64,000 nt of DNA, taken from positions 3,955,575 to 4,019,574 of the forward strand of contig CM066915.1 in assembly GCA_033964015.1 (NCBI GenBank), in the 5' to 3' direction. Each line of letters starts with the position of its first letter. Within the stretch, counting starts at the first letter, position 1. The DNA comes from Scolanthus callimorphus. Lineage: Eukaryota > Cnidaria > Anthozoa > Actiniaria > Edwardsiidae. Both the position numbers and the translations under genes were made by a program. Below the pieces are notes generated by a model. It was not told the DNA's origin, did not search any database, and was given only the letters and a program-made list of their open reading frames with translations. Below, piece after piece: positions 38,742 through 52,600 of this stretch.

Positions 38742-40312
38742 AGGTCTGGAAAATGGTGCCACCTTTTGCAAATTTAGGTTTGTGTGGGGTCAAGGTTTTT
38801 GAGGTTTGTCAACCAAACACTCATTCCATGCTAGCTGCCCTGCGAGCAGTTGTTTTTTTCGAAACGGAATTAAATTAAATTAAAGAGAACGATGTAAAAA
38901 GACTGACGGGCGTATAATGCTGAAGAATAAAGGGCGTGAAAGTAGCGATACTGTCAAGAAAAGCATCGAAACGAAAGGCTTCTCTCGGGCTTGATCTTAC
39001 CTTGATAATTCGGCCAAAAGTCAAAATTATAGTAAGTAGATTCTTGGACTTGCGGTATTTCGCCAATTCCATCATCTTCAAGTTTGATTTCTCACTTTAG
39101 TTCGTATAAAAGGCTTCCTCTGTGAATCCCATATCAACGAAGACAGTAGGGAAATGATTTTGACCCTCTAAACGTAACGGCGCCATTTTGTAGCCACTTT
39201 CGCTGGAAACTGGTCCCTGTGCACACAGGTACCAGTGTGAAGTTGGTTAGTTACCCAGTTACCTAGTTCACTCTTTCCAGTTACCTGAAACCTTCAGTTA
39301 CTTTTTTTAGAATCTAAATACGCATAACTCGCCCAAATTGTATCCAATTTGCACCAAATTTTCAACTTAAGCCTTTTTGTTGGGAAACATCATATACATG
39401 TCATAAAAACGTCAAAATAGCAGAAGTCACGTGACCGTGGGAAAATAGCGAATAACTTGAAAACCAATAAGCCGAATTTTATGAAACACAAAAACACATA
39501 TCCTCTATGACTTTGACAACCGAGCACAATAACAATAATTATGATGACGTCATCAGTCACCTGACCGTGGGAAAATAGCGAATATCTTGAAAACCAATGA
39601 GCCGAATTTTATGAAACACAAAACACATATCAAGATAGTTCCCTTGAAAAAGTGTCGACTTTCTCCAACTTCCTTATAAGGAAATATCTTGGAATCCTAG
39701 TAAGTTTTTCACTATTTCTATTGGCCTAGAAAGCTTAGACCTCAACCAAAACTCAAATATACTCGAGGAAAGATGCTATGTGCATTTTCTTCTGTGTTGT
39801 TCACGGTTAAGAGCCTGGCAACAAAGTAGACAAGATACCACAGGAAGCCCGGTCAATCTCTAGAATTGCGACACTGCTATCTTGATATGCATATCCTCTA
39901 TGACTATAAGAACCGAATACACAATTATAAAAATTATGATGACGTCATCAGTCACCTGACCGTGGGAAAATAGCGAATATCTTGAAAACCAATGAGCCGA
40001 ATTTTATGAAACACAAAACACATATCCTCTATGACTATAAGAACCGAATACACAATTATAAAATTATGATGACGTCATCAGTCACGTGACCGTGGAAAAC
40101 TAGGGAATATCTTGAAAAAGCCGAATTTTATGAAACACAAATCACATAATTATTCTCTGTGACTATAGCAACCGAACACAATAACAAGAACTGCGAATAT
40201 CTTGAAAGCACATTTTTGGCCATCTGTACTAAAAATAATACCTTTCGCGGCGCTATTATTTGCGAATAAAAGAAATAGATGCAAAATTAAACATTCAATT
40301 AAAATAAAAGAT

Positions 40313-43115
40313 ATCAGGCTTTGTAGATGGGGGAGAGTGGGTCGTTATAGCGGATATCGGGCTTTGTAGATGGAGTGGTGCGGGTCGTTATAGGGGATAT
40401 CGGGCTTTGTAGATGGAGTTGGGCGGGTTGTTATAGGGGATATCGGGCTTTGTAGATGGGGTAGCGCGGGTCGTTATAGGGGATGTCGGGCTTTGTAGAT
40501 GGAGTAGAGCGGGTCGTTATAGGGTATATCGGGCTTTGTAGATGGAGTTGCGCGCGTCGTTATAGGGGATATCGGGCTTTGTAGATGGAGTTGGGAGGGT
40601 TGTTATAGGGGATATCGGGCTTTGTAGATGGGGTTGGGCGGGTCGTTATAGAAGAAATCGGGCTTTGTAGATGGGGTAGCGCGGGTCGTTACACAGCCCG
40701 ATTTCTCCTGTAACGACCCGCTCTACTCCATCTACAAAGCCCGATATCCGCTATAACGACCCACCCAACTCCATCTACAAAGCCCGATTTCTCCTATAAT
40801 GACCCGCTCTACTTCATCTACAAAGCACGATTTCTCCTATAACGACACCCCCAACTCCATCTACAAAGCCCGATATCCCCTATAACGACCCGCTCTACTC
40901 CATCTACAAAGCCCGATATCCCCTATAACGACCCACCCGACTCCATCTACAAAGCCCGATTTCTTCTATAACGACCCGCTCTACTCCATCACAAAGCCCC
41001 ATTTCTCCTATAACGACCCGTCCAACTCCATCTACAAAGCCCGATATCCCCTATAACGACCCGCTCTACTTCATCTACAAAGCCCGATATCCCCTATAAC
41101 GACCCACCCAACTCCATCTACAAAGCCCGATTTCTTCTATAACGACCCGCTCTACTCCATCTACAAAGCCCGATATCCGCTATAACGACCCACCCAACTC
41201 CATCAACAAAGCCCGATTTCTCCTATAATGACCCGCTCTACTCCATCTACAAAGCCCGATTTCTCCTATAACGACCCGCCCAACTCCATCTACAAAGCCC
41301 GATATCCCCTATAACGACCCGCTCTACTCCATCTACAAAGCCCGATATCCCCTATAACGACCCACCCAACTCCATCTACAAAGCCCGATTTCTTCTATAA
41401 CGACCCGCTCTACTCCATCTACAAAGCCCGATTTCTCCTATAACGACCCGCCCAACTCAATCTACAAAGCCCGATTTCTTCTATAACGACCCGCTCTACT
41501 CCATCTAGAAAGCCCGATTTCTCCTATAACGACCTGCCCAACTCCATCTACAAAGCCCGATTTCTTCTATAACGACCCGCCCAACTCCATCTACAAAGCC
41601 CGATTTCTCCTATAACGACCCGCTCAACTCCATCTACAAAGCCCGATATCCCCTATAACGACCCGCCCAACTCCATCTACAAAGCCCGATTTCTCCTATA
41701 ACGACCCGCTCTACTCCATCTACAAAGCCCGATTTCTCCTATAACGACCCGCCCAACTCAATCTACAAAGCCCGATTTCTTCTATAACGACCCGCTCTAC
41801 TCCATCTAGAAAGCCCAATTTCTCCTATAACGACCTGCCCAACTCCATCTACAAAGCCCGATTTCTTCTATAACGACCCGCCCAACTCCATCTACAAAGC
41901 CCGATTTCTCCTATAACGACCCGCCCAACTCCATCTACAAAGCCCGATTTCTCCTATAACTTCCCGCTCTACTCCATCTACAACAACTCCATCTACAAAG
42001 CCTGATTTCTCCTATAACGACCCGCGCAACCCTATCTAGAAAGCCCGATTTCTCCTATAACGACCCGCCCAACCCTATCTACAAAGCCCGATATCCCCTA
42101 TAACGACCCGCACCACTCCATCTACAAAGCCCGATATCCCCTATAACGACCCGCCCAACTCCATCTACAAAGCCCGATTTCTCCTATAACGACCAGCTCT
42201 ACTCCATCTACAACAACTCCATCTACAAAGCCCGATTTCTCCTATAACGACCCGCTCTACTCCATCTACAACAACTCCATCTACAAAGCCCGATTTCTCC
42301 TATAACGACCAGCTCTACTCCATCTACAACAACTCCATCTACAAAGCCCGATTTCTCCTATAACGACCCGCCCAAAGTAGCGGGGGACGGACAGTTGAAC
42401 GCCACAATAGCAAGCTGTCAAGTTCTTTTGTTCTAGGGATTAACCCCTATTGTTCTAGGAGTAGCTCCTATTGTTAGGGTCTTAGGAACCATGAGCAACC
42501 CGAGAAACCAGAGCAACCGTCGGAAATGACGTCAGATGACCGCCTATTGTTAGAGGGATTAGAGCAACCCCTTGGGAATTCCGCATCGGATTGGTCGATG
42601 ACTCATCCCCTTGGTAAACACCGGAAGTCACCCCTTGGGGAATTATTTTGTTGATCCGGATTGGTCGATGACTCATCCCCTTGGTAAACATCAGAAACCA
42701 TGAGAAACCGCTGCAAGTCGATGACTCGTCCCCTTGGGTCCTGACCCGCAAGTCTAGGGTCATAATATTTGATCTATTTTTAGATTTATTTTAGTGGTGG
42801 TATAGAGTATAAAACGGTTTAGACATGCGATGTTCATTTACGCATTCATGCTCTTGATCGTGCTTTACGTTAAAACTAATACTCCATCTACAAAGCCCGA
42901 TATCCCCTATAACGACCCATGCTAACCTATCTACATAGCCCGATATCCCCTATAACGACCCGCCCAACTCCATCTACAAAGCCCGATATCCCTTATAACG
43001 ACCCGCTCTACTCCATCTACGAAGTCGGATATCCCCTATAACGACCCGCACCACTCCATCTACAAAGCCCGATATCGACTATAACGACCCGCTCTCCCCA
43101 TCTACAAAGCCCGAT
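40313..43115. repeat. 43-bp satellite array with internal orientation switch
   Basis: Unit TCTACAAAGCCCGATTTCTC plus CTATAACGACCCGCTCTACTCCA. From 40313 to about 40690 the array reads in the opposite orientation to the rest. Variants alternate TTTCTCC/TATCCCC and CTCTACT/CCCAACT. It is interrupted at 42378-42882 by a dispersed repeat related to 1660-1840 and resumes to 43115. Confidence 0.9.
42378..42882. repeat. Dispersed repeat inserted in the satellite
   Basis: About 505 bp. The right part (TTGATCCGGATTGGTC...GGTGGTAT) resembles 1660-1840. Contains internal duplications of GATGACTCATCCCCTTGG. It splits the 43-bp array, so it arrived later. Confidence 0.7.
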
Positions 43116-43255
43116 ATCTTTTATTTTAATTGAAAGTTTAATTTTGCATCGATTTCTTTTATTCGCAAATAATAGCGCCGCGAAACGTATTGTTTTTAGT
43201 ACAGATGGCCAAAAATTTGTTTTCAAGATATTCACAATTCTTGTTATTGTGTTCG

Positions 43256-46200
43256 GTTCCTATCCAGCTGATCCAAGAAAAAATATTAGCCAATCAGAAT
43301 CGAGGGAGTTTGAAAAACTAGGTTATCACCCTTGGTAACCTGGCCTGCAAGATGGTGGGACTCAGAATTCGAAGGGGAGATCAGTTTTTCGCTTATTGAG
43401 TTTCTCTTTTTACTGTTTTCTGCCGTCTGAGCGACTTCATTTCGTATGCTGTGGATCTCGACAAGGCCTGAATGAGTCACAGGACTTTTGCGTGATGCCA
43501 TGCTGCAAATTTCTGTTGTTGTCTTCAAAAAACAGCTCGAGATTGGATAGGTCGAGATTGGCAGGGAGAATTTCCGAGTGATTTTGTGTACAAAACAATG
43601 TGAAAACAGAAGAGCAAGAAGCTCTGGAAATGATCTTCGATGATCCGGGGAGACTTTGAGATTGTTATTGGTATCATGATCAGCCTCAAAGAGTGGTGAT
43701 TTTACACAAGCCAACGGTGCTTGACCGCACCCACAACTTGAGGTCCGGTCACCAGTCTGTCCAGCCCACACTAGGCCGAACAAATCGGTTTAACAATTTT
43801 GTCTCTGTTAAGTATCAAATGTTGAATTTGTAAGTTATTATATTTGATTGAATGACCCCTCCTGTAATTCAGGCTCCGCCTGCAATGGGTTTGAATTAAA
43901 CGATTGATTGATTGATTGATTGATTGTGCTGCAGTGCTTGAACCGTTATTTCTCAGTGCGTCCAGCCGAACTTCTGAGCCAAGGCTACGCCTATACTTAC
44001 CGACTACTACAATGTAAGTTTTTCCTTTAAAAAGGACATTTCGAAATGTCTGTCTCGAAGAGCGGAATATTTCTTCGAATATGTTGTCTGTAGCAACCAG
44101 GGGTTAACTTTGGTTGGAGTCTGAATTCCCTAAGAGTAGAGGCTACTTTTTATCTTGCGCGTTTCTTTTTACTTTTAATTGTTCTGATTTCTTGTGTGTT
44201 TCAACTGCGCAAAAGAAGCTACTTCAAAACGCAAAACAAGATAGAAGTGGCCTCTGCTAAGCAGGGAAGGGTCTGATCATTGTGACAGCCCAAGCAGTGG
44301 AATGTGAGTGCATTTTTGTTGTAAAAAAATTCATCCAAATGTTCTATGTGATATAAATTATGGCCAATTTTCTAAGATGTGTTTTTTTCTGTTGCTATGA
44401 TGACCGTGAACCAGCCCTTAGAAATTGAAAAATACAGGGAACATACTTAAGCAATGAAAGGAGGATTTCCGTGGTTTATAATGTGATAAATGCAGGAGGG
44501 ATGGTTTTCTGAACCATATTTCTTTCTAAAAAATGACAATTGGGCATGGTCAGTGCTGGAATTAACTGATACATTTAATAGAATATGGGTGAAGAATGAA
44601 TACTACAGGAGGGCAACAAGTTTTTGTCACATGCTACTCTCTTGAAAAAAGTTGATTATTATGATCATTTCCAATGTATGAAGATTTTTGGACAAGTAAG
44701 GGATGTACGGACCCCCAAAACCCCCAATTAGCAAAATTAAAATCATTTGCACCTCCAAATGGTACTTGGTACACTTCTAATGGGCCACAGCCTCCCAGCT
44801 ATGCCATCCTTACTGTGACTGCAAAAAGTCTTTTAATTTCAAGTTCTATGGTAGTGTCAGATTTATTAATGTAAAATCCAAGAAGGCTATACTTACAGCC
44901 CCAAAGAACATGGCTAATTGCTGGCTGCTTGGCACAGCCTAAAAAAATAATACAATTCTTGGTAGCCTTAGCTACAGTTTTATGGAATGCAGTGTCTGAG
45001 GGGCCTATAGGCATTTTTTGGAAAAGGAAAAACGTTTGCAGTTCTTCCTGCTTTTTCTAAGGATTATCAAAATCTAAATAACAGCAAAATAGCTTTCAAA
45101 ATTCAACTAATTTTGGGATTCAACCATCATAGACCAGGAAAATATGCAAACATTGCTCTGTTATTAATTACAAAGCCCAGATCATCTGGGCTTTATTATT
45201 ATTGTTGTTATTTGCCTGATTTGTCTTGTTTTCATGTTATCAGGTAGATAGAACAAATCCTGAGACATCACTGCCATCCGTGCCCAGCTGGGCTCATGAA
45301 TATTTAAAAACTCCACAGTTATAACAACAATAACACCATTTGATTCACATGGCATAGCAAAGCACAATAAGATCATTAATCAGGTTTCGGATATTTACTC
45401 AATATTCTTTTGCTTAGTAAATAGGCAAATGACAATATAACCATTCCCGACACTGCTAGTGAAGCCATAATCAGCATTTATTTCAGGCTTAATATTGATT
45501 GGTATTTGTATCTGAAATAAAGTGTTTGTATGGTGACTGGTTTATTTACTTTTGATTGATTAATGTCTCATTTACATGTGAACACAGTGACAGTACAAAC
45601 ATTGTATAGGGGTCATTATTATTTTAATAATAATTGATTAGAAAGTGCTGCCTTCGTGTCTAATTTTGCTTTGTTCAGGGTTACAATCTTGATTAGGCCT
45701 CTTCGCTGTGTGTTTTCCTTTTCTGGCTTTTAGAAACAAGTTTAACAGCCATAAAAGGACTAAAAAAAGAGCGGACTTTGTTTAAGCTGTAGGTACAGAA
45801 GTGTGCCATTTTTGAGAGTTTGCTTGCTTGCTTTATATATAAAGACAAAGACCAACCAGAAGCAGGATTAACGCCAATGTTTCGGACATTCATTCCTTTC
45901 ATTGTTCGAACGTCATCCGCGCATCATACCTCCTAGGAATCTCGTACAGAAAACAGGGCTCTCGACAAGATATAGTACGCTATTTTTATCAATTCCTTCA
46001 ATGAAGAAGCCATTACCTCCTTACCAAGCGTGTAAGCTCTATGTCAGGGCTTTTAGAGTTGGCATTTGTAAGCAGCATCTGGGAGTTGTCGGCGGGTATC
46101 GGGTGCGGAATGAATGGGAGCCAGAAAATAAACCAGCCAAAAATCAACAAATCGCAAGTTAAAAGTTGGATTCTTCTTTCATTCATAAAACTCTGCTACT

Positions 46201-46780
46201 AAGTAAGCATTTTGAGTGGAAACTAGGACAATCACTTTAGAAATGTGGACCTCCGAAGCCAGAGAAAAGGATGGGCTTTTTTCTCCCTTCGAAGTCCGCC
46301 ATTATTTTCCTTGAACATGAGAGCCTAATGGGTGATACCGCTGACAAGTATCGCGGACAAGGTGATAACCCAGTTTTTCCGTGACGGCATGTGACGTCAC
46401 GATCTCAGATCAGCTGGATAGTCACAAGGATAATTATGTGATTTGTGTTTCATAAAATTCGGCTTAATTGGTTTTCAAGATATTCCCTATTTTCGTACGG
46501 TCACGTGATTGATGACGTCATTATAATTTTAATATATAGATTTAGCCACTGGCTAAAAGCGGAGCTCCCGGTTACATATTTTTATAAAAGGGTGCGTTTA
46601 CCTATCTTGTTGGGCCTTTGCTAGGGAAAATTATAAGTCCTACAAAAGATTAATAATGTGACTTGTCGCGACGTCACTTGCTACAGGAAACATTCGTGTT
46701 CTCCATTGCCATTCTTGCAAATTCAGATTTTTTTATGTTGCATTTCAAAGAGCTCCATACCCACATACTCCGGATGTTTT
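43256..46780. other. Unique-looking interior of the 9.1-kb region, no gene supported
   Basis: Contains a GATT microsatellite (43898-43925) and AT-rich DNA. A 165-codon frame at 43286-43783 (minus) has no protein-like pattern. Positions 46545-46585 carry a GCGGAGCTCCCG motif that returns inverted at 48016. Confidence 0.45.
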
Positions 46781-46789
46781 CTCGACTGT

Positions 46790-47885
46790 ACCCAAGTTTG
46801 TTCGCCTAGCGATGTTGCCTTCTCGAGATATAGACTTTTATAGATTTAATAACGTCATCGATGACGTCATGTCACGTGATCTTGGTAATGCATCCCCCTT
46901 GCCTCCAAAATAAGTTTACCCAAGTTTGGTCACCTAGCGATCTTGCCTTCCTGAGATATTCACTTTTCTAGTTTTGATGACGTCATGTCACGTGACCCTG
47001 TTTGTGCACCCACCTTGCCTCCAAAATAACTTTACCCAAGTTTGGTCACCTAGCGATATGTTACCTTGTTGAGATATTGACATTTCTAGTTTTGATGACG
47101 TCATCGATGACGTCATGTCTCGTGACCTTGGTAGTGCACCCCCCTTGCGTCCAAAATAACTTTACACAAGTTTGGTCACCTAGCAATGTTGCGTTCTCGA
47201 GATATAGACTTTTCTAGTTTTGATGACGTCATCGGTGACGTCATGTCACGTAACCTTGGAAGTGAACTCCCCTTGCCTCCAAAATAACTTTACCCAAGTT
47301 TGGTAACCTAGCGATGTTGCCTTCTTGAGGTATTGACTTCTAGTTTTGATGACGTCATCGATGACGTCATGTCACGTGACTTTGGTGGTGCACTCCCCTT
47401 GCCTCCAAAATAACTTTACCAAAGTTTGGTCACCTAGCGATGTTGCCTTCTTGAGATATTGACTTTTCTACTTTTGATGACGTCATCGATGACGTCATGT
47501 CACGTGACCTTGCTGGTGCATCCACCTTACCTCCAAAATATTTTTACCCAAGTTTGGTCACCTAGCGATGTTGCCTTCTTGAGATATTGACTTTTCTAAT
47601 TTCGATGACGTCATCGATGACGTCATGTCACGTGACCTTGGTGGTGCACTCCCCTTACCTCCAAAATAATTTTACCCAAGTTTGGTCACCTAGCGATGTT
47701 GCCTTCTTGAGATATTGTCTTTTCTAGTTTTGATGACGTCATCGATGACGTCATGTCACGTGACCTTGGTAGTGCACCCCCCTTGCCTCCAGAATAACTT
47801 TACCCAAGTTTGGTCACCTATCGATGTTGCCTTCTTGAGATATTGATTTTTCTAGTTTCGATGACGTCATTCCGGACGAACGAAC
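46790..47885. repeat. 127-bp satellite with CRE and E-box palindromes
   Basis: About nine copies of a unit starting TTTACCCAAGTTTGGTCACC. Most contain TGACGTCATCGATGACGTCA followed by GTCACGTGACC. The array ends in a CGAACGAACGGA stretch (47877-47905). A related motif in other order occurs at 61220-61720. Confidence 0.88.
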
Positions 47886-47984
47886 GAACGGACGAACGAA
47901 CGCACAAACCGGAAGTCCATGACAGAAACGTTCGATGCATATACACTTTTGTTTGTTCCTTTTTCTCCTGCATGTAGCTATGGG

Positions 47985-48027
47985 GCTCCGCACGCGGGCG
48001 CCTTCGGCGCCCGCGGGAGCTCCGCTA
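47985..48027. repeat. GC-rich hairpin
   Basis: CGCGGGCGCCTTCGGCGCCCGCG flanked by GGGCTCCGC/GGAGCTCCGC, with a related half site at 46558. Marks the right edge of the satellite-bearing segment. Confidence 0.75.
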
Positions 48028-48724
48028 TAATTGTGTTCGGTTCTTATAGTCAGAGAGGATATGTGTCTTGTGTTTCATAAAATTCGGCTTATTGGTTTTC
48101 AAGATATTCGCTATTTTCCCACGGTCACGTGACTTCTGCTTTTTTGACGTTTTTGTGACATGTATATGATGGTTCCAAACAAAAAGGCATAAGTTGAAAA
48201 TTTGGTGCAAGTTGGATACAATTTGTGCGAGTTATGCGTATTTAGATTCTAGGTAACTGAAGGTTTCAGGTAACTGGAAAGAGTGAACTAGGTAACTGGG
48301 TAACTAGGTAACTAGGTAACCAACTTCACACTGGTCACACAGGTACCCCATAACCTGTGGACCATTAGCCTGTTTTTTTTTTTTGCGCTGGAATGAAGTA
48401 CTAATGCTGGCTTTAACCCCGTTTCTGGGGCCTAAATACAAAAGAAAGAAGAAACTGATCTCCCGTTATATTTTTCGGGTGATTTTCCGTGGATTTGCGG
48501 GTTTGGGTGAAGTTTCAAATGTCGTGCGTCGATAAACGGTGAAATAATTTTAATGTCTTCCAAAACAAAGGTTTTCGGTCCGATAATGGTCGGATGTTTC
48601 TTCGTTCTCTAGATCTGGCCGGGAACATCATTACGTTACAGTGTTACATGTCCCAATAATAAAAAAAAAATACGCAGCACCAAAATAATTTATTATTATT
48701 TAACAGCATATCAGAGTGGTTTTC

Positions 48725-49130
48725 ATAAACCCGTGAAATACACTTTACTGCGGTTTTCGTAATTCTGCGAACTCTCGCTATTGATTTCCAACCGTAAAAC
48801 CGCCTTCTGGCTTCCGTCAATCAAACTCCCGAGTCTTTTCGTCGTTACTCTTTGTGCTTTTTGATTGGCCAGCGCCTAAGCAGTGCTAAAATGGCTTCCT
48901 GTCGCGACTGCAACGTTACGTGCTGGCCAATCAAAAAGCACAAAGAGTAGACTCGGGAGTTTGATTGACGGAAGCCAGAAGGCGGTTTGACGGTTGGAAA
49001 TCGTTAGCGAGAGTTCGCAGAATTATGAAAAACGCAGTAAAGTATTTAGTACTAATAAACTCTGTGTTTTCTGTTTTGTGCTGGCTTGACTACTACACTT
49101 TGTTCCACGGGTTTATGGAAACTAATCCTT
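48725..49130. repeat. Foldback element, about 400 bp
   Basis: Long inverted arms: CTGCGAACTCTCGCTA, ACTCCCGAGTC and AAAAAGCACAAAGAGTA blocks appear in order on the left and inverted on the right, around about 45 bp of spacer. Confidence 0.8.
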
Positions 49131-49348
49131 TTTGTAAAACTTGCGCCTACGTCTGAGCTAACTCTGACCCAACTCTGTCCTAATTCGAGCAACGCAAACC
49201 TGGACAAGAACGCGTGTCACACAACCTAATAAAGCCATAGAGTGCACAGGGAATTGAAGTACATCGGAAATAAGGGGGAACGTATATTCGCTGGTAAAAA
49301 AAAAACTAGTATTGAATAAATTAATATAATAAACAAGTGTTTTAATGT

Positions 49349-49395
49349 CCCCCCCCCCCCCCCCCTCCACACACACACAACATACACACACACAA
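49349..49395. repeat. Poly-C and CA-rich simple repeat
   Basis: About 17 C followed by CACACACACAACATACACACACAC. The 300 bp on either side hold nothing I can assign. Confidence 0.85.
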
Positions 49396-49645
49396 AAATT
49401 AAAGAAAATATAAACATAACGTCATAATAGCCTGAATTTCAGCTGTCTTTTCTTGAGAATATTCCGATTGGCCCATGCCAGCAATCGTCTGCAGGTTGTA
49501 GGGTGGTGTCTCCGTTCCTTAGCAACTTACCATAACAACAACGCTGATTGGACGAGAATGGATAAAAACGTGTGTAAGTGGGAGTCGAAGATTAGGACCG
49601 TTAGTTTTACAGATTCTATCGAACCAAATAGTTCAGATTTTCGAA

Positions 49646-52600
49646 ATGGCAGCGATAGAGTTATTGTCAGAGTTGTTGGTTTTGATAGAGAATCGGCTTG
49701 GCGGCCTTGACGCCCTGCCAGCAGGAGCCCAAGATGCCGTTCAAGTAGTTCGCCAAAAGGCAAGAGACATCGCCGATACTATTGGCATCCAGGTAGAGCC
49801 TGTTCTCGTGCCAGAAGAACGTGCTTCTGCTTCTACTGATCGCGAACACGACGTTGAACCAGAGGAAGAAGGTGAATGATTAACTACTTCCCTCCAAACA
49901 TTTCTGTATTCTAAAATACATTTTCTTAAATCCTGTTTTTTTTTTCAATTCTTCTTCGGGAAGCATACAGGAAGCGCAGCGTGTAAGCCACTTGCCTATC
50001 AACTCTGTACACCGGGTTCGATTCCCTGCTGGGGCAGTTAGGGATTATTAGTTTCTTTTTTAACATTTCACGTACAAACTCTGTTATCAGAAGCACCACA
50101 AACCCCTTCCAAGAAGACGCGGACAGTGAGAAGGAGAACTAGAAGAGTGTTGAATAAAATACCAGTAAGTATCAATAGATTACGGTAGATGAGGACATGT
50201 GTCTTAAGTAAGGGTGGCCATTTAATTTACTCGTTTCTAAGAGTTTTATGCAGTAAATCATGTTAACAAAACCAAAGCTTTGCATAATGGCGGGATAAGT
50301 CGCCCTATTTCTATTCTATATCGGGCCTGGGGGCCGTTTCTCAACACGACTAAGATTAGAATTCGACCAAATTTGTTTTATTTAAGTCCAACAAATATTC
50401 AAAGTAACGTTTTTTTTCTGTCGACCGTTTGTCAGGCCTAGCCCCTAATCCTTTTATTTGAAAACTTGAAATTTGATTTGTTACGTTCTTGTCTGTTGTT
50501 GTTGTTTTTGCTTTGTTGTTATCTGGTACAGACAAAAACGTGGGACCTTCGGCGATGTGTACCTCCAGAAATTTCTGGATTTTCCACTGGTACCGGTGTA
50601 CACTAGTAGCTATTAACCCGAGGTAACTACCACCCGAAATTAATGTCTTCATCTCCCGAGATGCGGACGAGAGCAGGACAACGGGAAAAAGCGGGAAATG
50701 CCATGCATGGACGCGCGAGACCCAATGAGGGGCGCAAAAGCGCGCCCCACCCCTTAGATATGCCAACTGCTTTTAATTTTTTTTGCGTTTGCGCAATCCG
50801 TTGTTCCATTACTCATTCGATAATGTTGGTACAACGTTCCATTACTCATTCGATAATGTTGTTACAACTATTCCGAAGGGGAGTTTTATAGTGGTGAATA
50901 TATAACGAGACTCGAAACGTAACGGTACATACCCTGCCACTATTTAGCGACTCTCCGGGGATTAGATGTTTTAGTTTCCACCAAATCAGTTGGATTAAAC
51001 ATGGAATTGTTAATATTACCTAGAACAGTCTGCGAATGACGCCGAAGCTCACGTGCGAACCAACCTAAGATATTCCAAAACGTTCAGGAGCCAATCGAAA
51101 CGCACTGAATTGGATGTCCACTGATTTGGTGGAAACTAATGTTAGGTATTCACTTTTAGTATGGAAAAATAATAGAATTACTTGGACATACATTTTTGCC
51201 TATTTTCGATAGACTACTACGTGCAGTCTATAACTTTATTGTACGTTTTTATGGCTGGCGTTTTTGTCGTTATTGGGTGTTTAGTCCCGACGGAACACAG
51301 ACTTAAGATATTTAAATGCGGTGATGACACAAGCAAATGAGGAAGAAAGAGTGCTGTCGTACTTCCAGTACCTGGATGGCTGCAAGTTCAATACAAAGTA
51401 CAACCCAGGCGGCATAATAAAGTTTGACGATATCGAGGCAAGGGCTCTTGGCACGTGGTTGGCGTCACTACAAGAAGAACAGCACGCTACTCCTCAGGTA
51501 CGAAACCCTTAAACACACAGCTTTTTTTTGGATATGCACGCTGTGTTTGGTTTGCTTTACTATACGTTCTTTTTGTTGTGGTACAAACGTCTTCTGATGC
51601 CCTCATATATAAAAATGGTCTATATAATTTGAGCCTCAAAACCCTGCCGCTTTCGGGCGGTTCATCCGCGTTTAGTATAAACCAACTAATGCTCTATTAC
51701 AAATTGGCTGAGCTACTAATGGTCAATCAGTGATAGACCGTACCTGGCGAAACTACCACCTTTCTTTGCAAGAAAATTTGATTTTTCAACATAAAATAAA
51801 GGAATTCATTGCCAAAACCGACCAACACTAGTTGTTTTATACTAAAACAATTAGTCCTCATGTGCTATGATATCAATAGACCATCATCATAGCACATTCG
51901 GCCCCGAGGTCTAATTGTTAAATAGTCATCTAACTTCTTTTTTGTATTTTCGATCACACGGCGAGCAATCTGAAAACGTCCACATTCACGCAGAGAATGT
52001 TTATTTGTATGATTTATGTTTCTAATAGGCTTTCCTAACTTTGTTGTCAAAGGTTGTGGAAAAGCTGGGCTGTGCGATAGAGCAGCGCTTCCAATTAACT
52101 CTTCAGCAGACCAGCCAGATCGGTGAGTCACAAGCCGCCTCCAAAGTTATAGACCTTCATCCAACAAGATTCTCGTTACAAATTGCACGCGTCATTAATG
52201 GAAATCAGCAAGATTATCCTTTCCTATGTCTAGATTTTAAGTTGTAGTAGTGCGAGAATATGAATTGCATCGTTTAGGCAAAATGAAACTCAGGCTCCAT
52301 TCCAGTTCAAGATGAGATTCCAGCAATCAGTGGTGAAATGTCGGCTCTTCCCCGATTCTCTACATGGTTCGCGTGCACGAATTTTGCAGTGCTCAAGAAG
52401 CCAGTCCCCGGGGTACATATATTTTCTGGAATTGCCCAATGTCCTTTCTTATAAGGGTATTGTCTTGTTCTAAACTAGGTCACCTACTAATGAAAGCTGG
52501 GGAAACATATAGAGAAGTTGCCGTGCAGCCACACACTAATCGTCCAGGCAGGCCATCACAAGATAGTCTTGTAGATGGAATACTCAAGACGAACGCTCTG

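Larger units (their letters stand above)
39231..48335. repeat. 9.1-kb region bounded by long inverted repeats
   Basis: Arms 39231-39540 and 48028-48335 are reverse complements at roughly 95 percent by eye (shared CCAGTGTGAAGTTGGTTA, GTGACCGTGGGAAAATAGCG and GAATTTTATGAAACACA). Inside the left arm the about 140-bp piece with GACCGTGGGAAAATAGCG is repeated to 40160. A second nested inverted pair (about 40165-40315 versus 43105-43255) encloses the 43-bp satellite. No transposase seen; a foldback-type composite is likely. Confidence 0.75.

Noticed and set aside
40313..43115. CRISPR-like array
   Set aside because: Repeats are contiguous with no unique spacers; it is a satellite in a eukaryotic context.
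43286..43783. 165-codon minus-strand frame as a gene
   Set aside because: No recognisable domain or splice context and mixed composition; lies inside repeat-derived DNA.
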